Assembly: GCF_014898095.1 (NCBI RefSeq)
Contig: NZ_CP062946.1
Span: 248,001 to 312,000 of the forward strand
Length of the DNA: 64,000 bases
Origin: Thalassotalea sp. LPB0316
GTDB lineage: Bacteria; Pseudomonadota; Gammaproteobacteria; Enterobacterales; Alteromonadaceae
Direction: 5' to 3'
The notes under the pieces are model-generated. The model was given only the letters and a program-made list of their open reading frames with translations, ran no database searches and was not told the origin of the DNA. Of the stretch, positions 1-7,307 are shown piece after piece. The first letter of the stretch is position 1, and each line of letters begins with the position of its first letter. Both the position numbers and the translations under genes were made by a program.

Positions 1-987
1 ATTTTCAAATAAATCGTATTCAAAGGTTAAAAACAGTTCATGACGCAAGCCACCACTTTCTTTGTCACCATAATTGACATTGTAAGACGCCTTAATATCG
101 AGATCTTTGTTAATTTCATGCTGATAGTGGGTTTCCAAGAAGCCACCAAAAGATTTTTCTTTATTCGACGCCCCTTCCTGAACATTAACATAGTAAGTTG
201 TTCGATAACTCGGACCTATCGAGACATCCCATTCGGTTTTTCGGGTATCAATTAAGTAATAACCAACACCAGCACCAATGGTGTATTCTTTTTTCAGGTT
301 CTTAAATGGATCTTTTACGGCGTTGAGTAAAACGGGCCTAAAAAACAGCTTTTCGGTGTAGAAAATGTCATAGGTAGCTGACAGTGACGTGTTGTTTTCC
401 GTTTCTATTTTATCGGTTTCGGCCCGCGTATTAAAATAATCGAGTATTAAGCGAGAATCGACCGTTCGGCGCTTACCGTTAAGTCGTGCCGTCCATTCTG
501 AGCGATCAATATTACCCGAGCTCAAGCTAAAACCCACATTTACCTTGATATCCCAAATATCTAAACCGGCTTCTTTATCACTGGCGATGGTTAACACTTC
601 ATAAAAAGTGAAGGCGTCAGGATTGCCAAATAAACTACCTCGGCGATCGATAATTTCAATTGGCGCTTTGATAACACTGCCATCACGCAACTTTAAACTG
701 TGTACTCTGGCAGAGATAACCGAATGAATATCATCATTATCTAAAGTTAACTTACCAAGCACATCGCTATCAAATGCCATCTCATCTTCATAATAGCCTT
801 CAATTTCGCCCTTAAGCCACTCACCCGATGTCAGCCTAACCCAGTCAAAAATAGGATCGGTTTTGGCAAGTGCAACCAAGGCTCGCTCTTCATCGAGTAT
901 TTCACTCGCCCAAACGGGTGTTAACGACGTGGCCAACACGAAACACAATGTAAAATATAAAACGCTTACTTTCTTTAGATAACTCAT
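1..987 (-). CDS. DUF481 family outer-membrane-type protein, 3' end cut by window edge
   Basis: Reading the minus strand from the ATG at 987 gives an uninterrupted frame to base 1, about 329 residues with no stop, so the C-terminus lies outside the window. The first residues (MSYLKKVSVLYFTLCFVLA) form a signal peptide ending near the ASE site. The N-terminal third resembles a small beta domain (DWVRLTSGEWLKGEIEG, then KLRDGSVIKAP). The rest alternates polar and aromatic residues as expected for the DUF481 (YdiY-like) beta-barrel family, including GAGVGYYLID and SIGPSYRTTYY. The family is exported and thought to sit in the outer membrane; its function is unknown. It diverges from the M1 peptidase gene. 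The frame is clear; the family call is from recall. Confidence 0.75.
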   Translation of the reverse strand, partial: MSYLKKVSVLYFTLCFVLATSLTPVWASEILDEERALVALAKTDPIFDWVRLTSGEWLKGEIEGYYEDEMAFDSDVLGKLTLDNDDIHSVISARVHSLKLRDGSVIKAPIEIIDRRGSLFGNPDAFTFYEVLTIASDKEAGLDIWDIKVNVGFSLSSGNIDRSEWTARLNGKRRTVDSRLILDYFNTRAETDKIETENNTSLSATYDIFYTEKLFFRPVLLNAVKDPFKNLKKEYTIGAGVGYYLIDTRKTEWDVSIGPSYRTTYYVNVQEGASNKEKSFGGFLETHYQHEINKDLDIKASYNVNYGDKESGGLRHELFLTFEYDLFEN

Positions 988-1473
988 TACTTTGAAATTA
1001 ATAGATTCTTTGTTCAAGCCTAAGTGTAGCTAAAATACTATTTCTCTCAATTGATTGCGATCAGAAAATTGCTAAATTTATCAGTTGGTTTATCACCTCA
1101 ACATAGCGAATACCAACGAGTGACTAACGACATTACTGCAAGATTAGCTAACATGTATGATTTTCGCGCTAAAACGCGACCAAGCGGCTTTACTAATAAC
1201 CGCTGTACGGGCATTATGTGATGTTAAATTGTTATAGCTTTTTTGTAATTTTGCTGTATTTGTTTTTTATCCTAAAAATAAAGCTCGGCAAGCAAAATTG
1301 CTGGAGGTGATAAGAGGGGTAAGCCGCTCTTATGCAAGCGCCTGCATCGTATATAAAAACAAACGTCTCGAGCGAACCATACGATGATAACTACACACAA
1401 GCCGTCAGCTACTTTAACACTGAACTGACACGCTAAGATTGATTCTTAAACCCACAACAAAAACTGAAGAAAC
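988..1473. other. Intergenic region between divergent genes
   Basis: No convincing coding frame is visible in these 486 bases. They must hold the promoters of the DUF481 gene (leftward) and the M1 peptidase (rightward). One small hairpin is visible at about 1310-1333 (ATAAGAG facing CTCTTAT around a GGGTAAGCC loop), without a T-run, so it is not a clear terminator. A GAAGAA ribosome-binding sequence lies just before the ATG at 1474. Confidence 0.5.
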
Positions 1474-3939
1474 ATGAGAGTAAAAAACTACATTTCATTG
1501 GCTTTATTGTTACCGCTTACCTTTGCAAGTGCAGTTAACGCATCGGCAATTAAGCAAACCAAAGGTGACTTTGAAGACAAGTTTCGTCAATTAGACGAAG
1601 TATTACCAACGCCAAACGTATATCGCAATGCCGCTGGTGAGCCTGGTGAGAATTACTGGCAGCAAAAAGTCGACTATAAGATCAAAGTCTCATTAGACGA
1701 AGAGAAACGCCGCTTAACCGGTAGTGAAAAAATCACCTACCAAAACAATTCACCGTACAAATTAAAGTACCTTTGGGTTCAGCTTGATCAGAATATTTTT
1801 AAGCCTGACTCAATCGCTAATATGACCAATAACTTTGGCGGCATTGGCAATCGCGGGCCGGCAGCTTCCGCGGGCGATGCTAACAAACCAGCCAAGTTAA
1901 GCTTAGGCACCTTGCGCCGCCATCAGTTTTTAGCTGATAACGAAGTAGGTTACGAAATCAGTGCAGTAAAAGACGGCAAAGGTAAAGCACTCGCGTTTAC
2001 CGTTGTTGGCACACAAATGCGAATTGACCTACCTAAGCCATTAAAATCAGGCGATAGCGTTAAGTTTTCAATCGACTTTGCATTTAACATTGTTGAAGAA
2101 AATGCGGTTTCAGCACGCTCTGGTTACGAAAAATTTGAAGATGGCAACGACATTTTCTTATTAGCACAGTGGTTCCCACGTTTACACGCCTACACTGACT
2201 ACGAAGGTTGGAACAACAAAGAGTTCTTAGGCCGTGGTGAATTCACCCTAGAATTTGGTGACTACGAAGTAGAAATTGACGTGCCGGCTGACCACATTGT
2301 TTCTTCAACGGGTGTTTTAACCAACCCGAAAGACGTACTAACAAAAACACAACGCAAGCGTTTAGAGCAAGCGAAAACAGCTAAGCGCCCGGTGTTTATC
2401 GTGACCGAAGAAGAAGCGTTAGAAAACGAAAAAGAAGGTACTGACCAACGCAAAACGTGGAAGTTTAAAGCCGACAACGTGCGCGACTTTGCATGGGCGT
2501 CTTCACGCACATTCATGTGGGATGCCAAAGGTTACAAACAAGGTGGCGACGTACAAGATTTCGTAATGGCGATGTCGTTCTACCCAGTAGAAGGTGGCGA
2601 CTTATGGAAAAAATACTCTACTGAGTCAGTTATCCACACCATGGAAGTATACTCTCGCTACTCATTTGATTACCCATACCCAACAGCGCAGTCAGTTAAT
2701 GGCCCTGTAGGCGGCATGGAATATCCAATGATCACCTTTAACGGCCCTCGTACCGAATTACGCGATGACGGTTCGCGCACGTACTCACAAGCTGAGAAAC
2801 GTTTCCTAATTGGTGTGGTTATTCACGAAATTGGCCACATCTACTTCCCAATGATCGTTAACTCTGACGAGCGCCAATGGACGTGGATGGACGAAGGTTT
2901 AAACAGTTTCTTAGACGGTGTTGCTGGCCGCGAATGGGATCCAAACATTCCATGGGGTGTAGAACCACGCGATATTACGGGTTACATGAAGTCGCAAAAC
3001 CAAGTGCCAATTATGACGCAATCAGACAGTGTTTTACGCCTTGGCCCGAACGCATACACCAAGCCGGCAGCGGCACTTAACATTTTACGTGAAGTGATTT
3101 TAGGCCGCGATTTGTTCGATTTCGCTTTCAAAGAATACTCTGAGCGTTGGATGTTCAAACGCCCTACACCGTCTGATTTCTTCCGCACCATGGAAGAAGC
3201 CTCTGGTGTTGATTTAGATTGGTTCTGGCGCGGTTGGTTCTACTCAACAGATCACGTAGATATTTCAATCGACAAAGTATACAAAATGCGTATGGATACT
3301 AAAAATCCAGACATCGATTACGCCCGCCTGCGCGACATTGAAAACGACAAACCATCGTCATTATTCGTTGAGCGCAACAAAGCTGAAGGCAAAGAATTAT
3401 GGATTGATCGCAACCCAGACGTTCGTGACTTTTACGACGAAAACGACCGTTTTACCGTGACCAACAAAGAGCGTAACGCCTATAACAAATTCCTTAAGAG
3501 CTTAAAGCCTTGGGAACGCGAAGTATTCGACCGCGCCGTTGCTGAAGACAAAAACTACTACGTGTTAGAGTTTTCAAACAAAGGCGGCCTAGTGATGCCA
3601 ATTTTATTACAGCTAACTTATGCCGACGGCTCAACAGAAGATCAGTACATTCCAGCTGAAATTTGGCGTCGTACACCGAAAAACGTACGCAAATTAATTG
3701 TTACTGACAAAGAAAAAGAACTGGTTAGCGTAGCTGTTGATCCAGGTTGGGAAACAGCAGACGTAGACGTAGAAAACAACTACTACCCACGTCGTATTAT
3801 CCCTTCACGTGTTGAAGCTTACAAAGCTAAGAAGAGCACACAAAAAGTTCGCCGTGACATTATGCATGATATCAAAACCGAACTAAAAGAAGACAAAGAA
3901 GATAAAGACGACAACGAAGAAGAGAAGAAGGACCAATAA
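1474..3939 (+). CDS. M1 family zinc metallopeptidase, exported
   Basis: 821 residues with an N-terminal signal peptide (LALLLPLTFASAVNASA). The gluzincin zinc site is complete: HEIGH at about residues 452-456, followed 18 residues later by the third ligand in WMDEG. Just upstream is GGMEYP, this subfamily's version of the M1 exopeptidase GxMEN substrate-anchoring motif. The protein should cleave N-terminal residues from peptides in the periplasm or on the surface. The C-terminus is a strongly charged, acidic lysine/aspartate/glutamate tail, which is unusual for the family. It is translationally coupled to the next gene (TAATG overlap), suggesting a shared transcript. The family assignment is secure; the natural substrate is unknown. 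Confidence 0.92.
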   Translation: MRVKNYISLALLLPLTFASAVNASAIKQTKGDFEDKFRQLDEVLPTPNVYRNAAGEPGENYWQQKVDYKIKVSLDEEKRRLTGSEKITYQNNSPYKLKYLWVQLDQNIFKPDSIANMTNNFGGIGNRGPAASAGDANKPAKLSLGTLRRHQFLADNEVGYEISAVKDGKGKALAFTVVGTQMRIDLPKPLKSGDSVKFSIDFAFNIVEENAVSARSGYEKFEDGNDIFLLAQWFPRLHAYTDYEGWNNKEFLGRGEFTLEFGDYEVEIDVPADHIVSSTGVLTNPKDVLTKTQRKRLEQAKTAKRPVFIVTEEEALENEKEGTDQRKTWKFKADNVRDFAWASSRTFMWDAKGYKQGGDVQDFVMAMSFYPVEGGDLWKKYSTESVIHTMEVYSRYSFDYPYPTAQSVNGPVGGMEYPMITFNGPRTELRDDGSRTYSQAEKRFLIGVVIHEIGHIYFPMIVNSDERQWTWMDEGLNSFLDGVAGREWDPNIPWGVEPRDITGYMKSQNQVPIMTQSDSVLRLGPNAYTKPAAALNILREVILGRDLFDFAFKEYSERWMFKRPTPSDFFRTMEEASGVDLDWFWRGWFYSTDHVDISIDKVYKMRMDTKNPDIDYARLRDIENDKPSSLFVERNKAEGKELWIDRNPDVRDFYDENDRFTVTNKERNAYNKFLKSLKPWEREVFDRAVAEDKNYYVLEFSNKGGLVMPILLQLTYADGSTEDQYIPAEIWRRTPKNVRKLIVTDKEKELVSVAVDPGWETADVDVENNYYPRRIIPSRVEAYKAKKSTQKVRRDIMHDIKTELKEDKEDKDDNEEEKKDQ

Positions 3940-4454
3940 TGCCTAAAGGCTTATTTGTTTTATTCACCGCGATAAGTGCAGTAGTAGCCAGTTTATTGGC
4001 TACTAATACCGCCTTTGCTCATCAGCAAAAAGCAGCTGAAACCACGGTATTGTTTAACAAACGTTCTGGTCACTTAGAGATCATGCACCGTTTTTACTTA
4101 CACGATACCGAACACGCGGTGCAAGATTTGTTTAACGACAAACACGCTGATATTTTGGACTCAGAGAAAACCCAGCAGCAATTTGCTGATTATGTTTCGC
4201 AGCAGTTTTATGCCAAAACACTCACTGACCAAACAATTACATTAAACACGGTAGGGTTTGAGGTAGACGGTAAGTTTTTTTGGGTATACCAAGACGCGCC
4301 CCTACCAAAAACAGAAAAGGGGCTAAAGCTTTATAACGGCGCTTTACGCGACTTATGGCCAACCCAAATCAACATGGTAAATGTTGAAGGCCAAGGCCCA
4401 GTGAAAACCCTCTATTTTCAAGATAATAAAGACTGGTTAGCAGTGTACTTTTAG
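3939..4454 (+). CDS. DUF6702 family protein
   Basis: 171 residues. A signal peptide (LFVLFTAISAVVASLLATNTAFA) ends just before HQQK. The mature part contains EIMHRFYLHDTEHAVQ and a late acidic/aromatic segment typical of DUF6702 proteins, which are small secreted proteins of unknown function. The ATG shares its A with the TAA stop of the M1 peptidase, so the two are cotranslated, and this may be an accessory factor of that enzyme (inference). A terminator follows at 4482-4534. Confidence 0.7.
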   Translation: MPKGLFVLFTAISAVVASLLATNTAFAHQQKAAETTVLFNKRSGHLEIMHRFYLHDTEHAVQDLFNDKHADILDSEKTQQQFADYVSQQFYAKTLTDQTITLNTVGFEVDGKFFWVYQDAPLPKTEKGLKLYNGALRDLWPTQINMVNVEGQGPVKTLYFQDNKDWLAVYF

Positions 4455-4481
4455 CCAACACTATCCGTTTTTTCACACGCT

Positions 4482-4534
4482 AAAAACCGAAGTATATGTT
4501 TACCTAATAGCGGTAAATGTCACTTCGGTTTTTT
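4482..4534 (+). terminator. Rho-independent terminator after M1/DUF6702 operon
   Basis: AAAAACCGAAGT (4482-4493) pairs with ACTTCGGTTTTT (4522-4533). The loop itself contains a second stem, TTTACC with GGTAAA, and the distal arm ends in a T-run. It can work in both directions. Confidence 0.8.
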
Positions 4535-4647
4535 ATTGCCGATCAGTGTAGTGGCAGAGTATATTCAACACCTTATGAATACACATGCAACATAGCTCTC
4601 ACATAGCAGATAACCGCAAGATTATTGCCAACCGTAAAAATTACGCT

Positions 4648-4760
4648 GAATTCTCAGTAATATCCTTAAACACCATCAAGCAAACATTAACACATTAATT
4701 TAATTAGTATTTATCAGAAGATTACAGACCAGAATTACTGAGAATTCTCAGTAATATCCT
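4648..4760. repeat. 19-bp direct repeat, second copy inside a 22-bp perfect palindrome
   Basis: GAATTCTCAGTAATATCCT occurs at 4648-4666 and again at 4742-4760. The second copy is the right half of a perfect 22-bp palindrome at 4734-4755 centred on GAATTC. The surrounding 350 bases (4535-4878) hold no gene and lead into the first integron cassette. The function is unknown; it could be an operator or the scar of a lost element. Confidence 0.6.
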
Positions 4761-4904
4761 ACCTCCGAGTAAAATCGACTGCGAACACAGTGATAAGTTG
4801 TTGAATTAAAGGTAAGTTCTGGTAGTTTAGAAAAGAAAGAAGTAGACGAACATTACTAAGACGTCTACATAATATACTGTTAGGTGCACAAGGAGCCTCG
4901 TCAA

Positions 4905-5114
4905 ATGGAATCAGACTTATCTTTCGCAATATTCTTAGCTTGGTTACCCGCTCTTCTAGTATTTTTAATTTGGTTAACACCGTTAGTTTTGATTGGTCGT
5001 TCAGATAAAGTAGTTCCAAAGGAGAAAGCAGCTTGGATTGTTGCTACTATTTTTATTAGCTGGTTTTCATGGATTCTGTTCATGCTTCTAGCTCCAATCA
5101 AAGATAAAGAATAG
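4905..5114 (+). CDS. Cassette 1: small membrane protein
   Basis: 69 residues from the ATG at 4905, chosen because AAGGAG lies 9 bases upstream; the GTG at 4884 sits inside the recombination core. Two hydrophobic helices (FAIFLAWLPALLVFLIWLTP and IVATIFISWFSWILFMLLAP) are separated by a basic loop with KVVPKEKAAW. The pattern recalls phospholipase-D-N-terminal-like or superinfection-immunity-like two-helix proteins, but no family can be named with confidence. It is the first cassette of the array, so its promoter would be upstream of 4879. Confidence 0.7.
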   Translation: MESDLSFAIFLAWLPALLVFLIWLTPLVLIGRSDKVVPKEKAAWIVATIFISWFSWILFMLLAPIKDKE

Positions 5115-5119
5115 AGTTC

Positions 5120-5225
5120 ACCTAACAAGAGAATAAATAGTGATTCACAGTAGTTTGTCACTTTTAGTTGCAAACAACGCAATAAAATTGCCAAACTAGG
5201 CTCACACATTATTCAGGCGTTAGTT
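5120..5225 (+). other. attC site 1
   Basis: It runs from R'' ACCTAAC (5120-5126) to R' GTTAGTT (5219-5225), 106 bp. Inner arms TAGTTTGTC and GCCAAACTA can pair, giving the expected hairpin. Its interior differs from sites 2-5, so this cassette came from a different attC lineage. Confidence 0.75.
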
Positions 5226-5237
5226 TGAAAGGTTGCC

Positions 5238-5537
5238 ATGAGCGCATTTGTCTTTTTGTATTTATTACTAATAATTTACGCTCTTGTCATTAGGTTTGCG
5301 TCGAGAAGTGAAATTGCTTCAGGTCATGTTGGGTGGGCATATAAGTTTCAAGCTCTGACTTGCGTGGTTATTACTGCATTAACAAGCGCATCAATTGCGT
5401 TTCTTTTTGCTAAAGATTTAGCTCAATGGCTCTTTCAATTTATACCAGCATTTATTGTCGCCTCGATAGTTGCAGTTAATAAGCCGGTTGATTACAGTAA
5501 ATTTCAAACTAACAAGTCATTCAAGCGGGACTGCTAA
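5238..5537 (+). CDS. Cassette 2: small membrane protein of unknown function
   Basis: 99 residues from the ATG at 5238, with AAAGG 5-9 bases upstream. Three hydrophobic segments are visible: FVFLYLLLIIYALVIRFA, ALTCVVITALTSASIAFLFA and WLFQFIPAFIVASIVAV. No known family is recognised. The last codons read into the attC site (R'' at 5507-5513), a common feature of cassette ORFs, so the C-terminal residues TNKSFKRDC are encoded by attC. Confidence 0.65.
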   Translation: MSAFVFLYLLLIIYALVIRFASRSEIASGHVGWAYKFQALTCVVITALTSASIAFLFAKDLAQWLFQFIPAFIVASIVAVNKPVDYSKFQTNKSFKRDC

Positions 5538-5607
5538 AGCTTGGCTCAGTTCCACTTCGTTACACAGTTTAGCCAAGCATTATCAGCCCCTTAATGGGGC
5601 GTTATGC
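5507..5607 (+). other. attC site 2
   Basis: R'' at 5507-5513 and R' GTTATGC at 5601-5607. The interior carries GGGACTGCTAAAGCTTGGCT and, opposite, AGCCAAGCATTAT followed by CCCCTTAATGGGG, the standard attC fold. Confidence 0.85.
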
Positions 5608-5623
5608 AGATAAGGAAGTTTAG

Positions 5624-5947
5624 ATGTTGTCCGCACTATTGATTGCTATAGTTCTATTTTTCACGATTCAATTGCTCGAGAAAGATAAAGATGCAGTGGA
5701 TTTTAGCAATGTATTTATTATCGCTTTAGTTCCAATTGTAGTAGTAAGCTTACTTAATTTTGGAATTAGCCTAGCTGATCTAAGCCCTGCTTTTTATCTA
5801 TTAAATTTTGTTATTGGTGTTGCTTGTATGTTTTTCTTATCTAAGTACTTCTTTGATTGGAAAAATGGTAAAGCAGGTGTTTTAGCTACAGTTTATGTGG
5901 TTTCAAGTATCGGTTTAGAAATTGGTATGGCATCAATATCTGCATAA
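5624..5947 (+). CDS. Cassette 3: small multi-pass membrane protein
   Basis: 107 residues from the ATG at 5624, preceded by AAGGAAG. Four hydrophobic stretches are visible (ALLIAIVLFFTIQLL, VFIIALVPIVVVSLLNFG, FYLLNFVIGVACMFFL, GVLATVYVVSSIGLEIG). No family is recognised. The TAA stop is formed by the R'' core GCATAAC of its own attC, so the recombination site supplies the stop codon. Confidence 0.65.
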   Translation: MLSALLIAIVLFFTIQLLEKDKDAVDFSNVFIIALVPIVVVSLLNFGISLADLSPAFYLLNFVIGVACMFFLSKYFFDWKNGKAGVLATVYVVSSIGLEIGMASISA

Positions 5948-6043
5948 CAAGGCAATAAAGCATGGGACTGCGAAAGCTTGGCTCGGTTCCGCTTCGCTTC
6001 ACAATTTTAGCGAGCTATTTTCAGGCCTTAGTGGGCGTTATAT
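5942..6043 (+). other. attC site 3
   Basis: R'' GCATAAC (5942-5948) and R' GTTATAT (6037-6043). The interior GGGACTGCGAAAGCTTGGCT and TTTTAGCGAGCTATTTTCAG are related to site 2. Confidence 0.85.
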
Positions 6044-6340
6044 TTTTCCTAGAGCTCGATTCACATCCATACTTTTGTGTAAAATTCTCACTATCAGTAT
6101 TTGATTCTCTCTGAACTCTTTATAATAAATTATGTGGCTTCCTTGAGGGTGTTTACGGTAACCTTCTCTTATGTAATCGCAGCTAGTCCCTAACATAGGC
6201 TCTTCGGCTAGTTGATGAAAAGCATTATCTAACAGTTTTAAATAATCATTTCTTTGTTTGGTTCCCCATGTTAACTGAGTATATTTGGCTATTTTAATTA
6301 AGTCACTTTTAGCTTTAACCGATAATTCAAATCTAGACAT
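6038..6340 (-). CDS. parE: Cassette 4: ParE/RelE family toxin
   Basis: 100 residues. FELSVKAKSDLIKIAKYTQLTWG at the N-terminus, the central SCDYIREGYRKHPQGSHIIYY and ILIVRILHKSMDVNRAL at the C-terminus match the ParE branch of the RelE/ParE fold, whose members poison DNA gyrase or cleave mRNA. The start codon overlaps the stop of the ParD-type antitoxin gene, the usual order of antitoxin first. It is read against the array direction, and its stop codon (TTA on the plus strand at 6038-6040) is formed by the first bases of the cassette next to the attC crossover point. Confidence 0.88.
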   Translation of the reverse strand: MSRFELSVKAKSDLIKIAKYTQLTWGTKQRNDYLKLLDNAFHQLAEEPMLGTSCDYIREGYRKHPQGSHIIYYKEFRENQILIVRILHKSMDVNRALGKI

Positions 6341-6579
6341 TAGTGGTTATCTTTGTCCAACTCTGAAATTAACGAGTCATACGAGTAATCAGCAACACCG
6401 CTGTTTTCACCTTCAACTAACATACTACGTAAGATCATTAATTGTGTTTCTTGATCTTCTAAAGCTCTTAAGCCTGCTCGCACAACCTCACTTGCCGAAC
6501 CGTATCTGCCAGAGCTAACCTGTTGATTTATAAATTGATCAAAATGTTCGCCTAATGTTACGCTTGTATTCTTTGCCAT
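6340..6579 (-). CDS. parD: Cassette 4: ParD family antitoxin
   Basis: 79 residues. The N-terminal ribbon-helix-helix (SVTLGEHFDQFINQQVSSGRYGSASEVVRAGLRALE) is typical of ParD/CC2985 antitoxins, and the acidic tail (DSLISELDKDNH) would bind the toxin. It is first in a two-gene unit with parE, with overlapping stop and start. A 14-bp palindrome just upstream is the likely operator for autorepression. Confidence 0.9.
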   Translation of the reverse strand: MAKNTSVTLGEHFDQFINQQVSSGRYGSASEVVRAGLRALEDQETQLMILRSMLVEGENSGVADYSYDSLISELDKDNH

Positions 6580-6597
6580 AATACAAAAACCTTAATA

Positions 6598-6611
6598 CCA
6601 ATATATATTGG
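6598..6611 (-). promoter_or_regulatory. Palindromic operator upstream of parDE
   Basis: CCAATATATATTGG is a perfect 14-bp palindrome 19 bases upstream of the parD start, in the expected promoter position. Ribbon-helix-helix antitoxins bind such sites to autoregulate; binding here is inferred. Confidence 0.6.
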
Positions 6612-6626
6612 ATTATGGTACATAAA

Positions 6627-6718
6627 ATATAGTAAGGCAACTAAAGCGGAACTGCTAACGCTTGGCTAGGTTCCGCTTCGCTTCACAATTATAGCCAAGC
6701 ATTATGCGGGCGTTGGTA
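6627..6718 (+). other. attC site 4 (R'' degenerate)
   Basis: The interior GGAACTGCTAACGCTTGGCT and TATAGCCAAGCATTATGCGGGCG are well conserved, and R' is GTTGGTA (6712-6718). R'' reads ATATAGT where ATATAAC is expected from the cassette start, a two-base change at the recombination triplet. Confidence 0.75.
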
Positions 6719-6727
6719 ATTTCGTAA

Positions 6728-6964
6728 ATGGTTAAATCAATAGATCAAGCTCTGAATTTTATTGCAAAGAAAAAACTATCCGTAATTAAAGTAGAGTTAG
6801 AGAATATGCCTATTTTTTATAAAGTAGATACTATTAACTATGAGGAATATGATTTCTTTGCATATTCTTTTGAGGATAGCCGTATTTTCGGTGCGTGTAG
6901 GTATGTTGCAATCCCTCGAAACTCTAACGATCAAATTATCGACTTAGGTTTTCTAGGAGAGTAA
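6728..6964 (+). CDS. Cassette 5: hypothetical protein
   Basis: 78 residues, soluble and acidic (MVKSIDQALNFIAKKKLSVI, then DTINYEEYDFFAYSFEDSR). No family is recognised and no motif stands out. The ribosome-binding site is poor, and the attC that follows is truncated, so this cassette may be immobile. Confidence 0.5.
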   Translation: MVKSIDQALNFIAKKKLSVIKVELENMPIFYKVDTINYEEYDFFAYSFEDSRIFGACRYVAIPRNSNDQIIDLGFLGE

Positions 6965-6967
6965 TTA

Positions 6968-7011
6968 TCCATACAAGCAGTTAAAGGGTTGAACGGCTAA
7001 AGCTTGGCTCA
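6968..7011 (+). other. Truncated attC site 5, right end of array
   Basis: A degenerate R'' (TCCATAC) and the left arm GGTTGAACGGCTAAAGCTTGGCT are recognisable, then similarity to the other sites stops after GGCTCAAC. No right arm or R' is seen. Confidence 0.65.
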
Positions 7012-7081
7012 ACATCAAGTATTGGCTAATATAAACTCGTTCACCTCTGAGTTTGAAAATCAGTCGCAAAGGAAAATGCAT

Positions 7082-7273
7082 ATGAAAAATATCAATGAAA
7101 AACTGGCAAGCCCAATCACCTTCTGGGGTTCAATTGGCGTAGCTATTAGCGCGTCGCTAACGGTATCATTGAAACTTAGCGTTCAAAGCACGGTTTTAAC
7201 GATCCTTGGTGGTTTAGCTATTGGTTGTATTATCGGGTTTCTAACTAAGCGAAATCAGAACAACTGCAACTAA
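7082..7273 (+). CDS. Small two-helix membrane protein, hypothetical
   Basis: 63 residues from the ATG at 7082, preceded by AAGGA 8 bases upstream; an in-frame ATG at 7076 is also possible. Two hydrophobic segments (PITFWGSIGVAISASLTVSL and VLTILGGLAIGCIIGFL) end in a basic tail (TKRNQNN). No family is recognised. It lies just right of the broken attC site and could once have been a cassette. Confidence 0.5.
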   Translation: MKNINEKLASPITFWGSIGVAISASLTVSLKLSVQSTVLTILGGLAIGCIIGFLTKRNQNNCN

Positions 7274-7307
7274 CCAAAAAATAAAAACAAAGATAATGGA
7301 ACACATC

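Larger units (their letters stand above)
4879..7011 (+). mobile_element. Integron cassette array without integrase (CALIN), five cassettes
   Basis: Five small ORF units are each followed by an attC-like site. The terminal bases of each cassette are complementary to its first bases, as cassette recombination requires: GTTAGGTG at 4879 with CACCTAAC at 5119; GTTAGTTTGA at 5219 with TCAAACTAAC at 5504; GTTATGCA at 5601 with TGCATAAC at 5941. The fourth and fifth pairs are imperfect. Sites 2-5 share the attC core GGACTGCTAACGCTTGGCT and sites 2-4 its AGCCAAGC partner, as in chromosomal integrons of Vibrio, Shewanella and Pseudoalteromonas. No integrase gene or clear attI is present in the window. 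The last site is truncated. Confidence 0.85.

Noticed and set aside
40..255. 71-residue plus-strand ORF
   Set aside because: Antisense to the DUF481 gene, whose minus-strand frame is open through the whole region to 987.
1310..1333. Hairpin upstream of the M1 gene as a riboswitch or terminator
   Set aside because: The stem is only 7 bp with no T-run or recognised aptamer features.
7004..7273. 89-residue ORF starting at 7004
   Set aside because: Its first codons lie within the truncated attC site; the ATG at 7082 (or 7076) has a ribosome-binding sequence and a sensible hydrophobic N-terminus.
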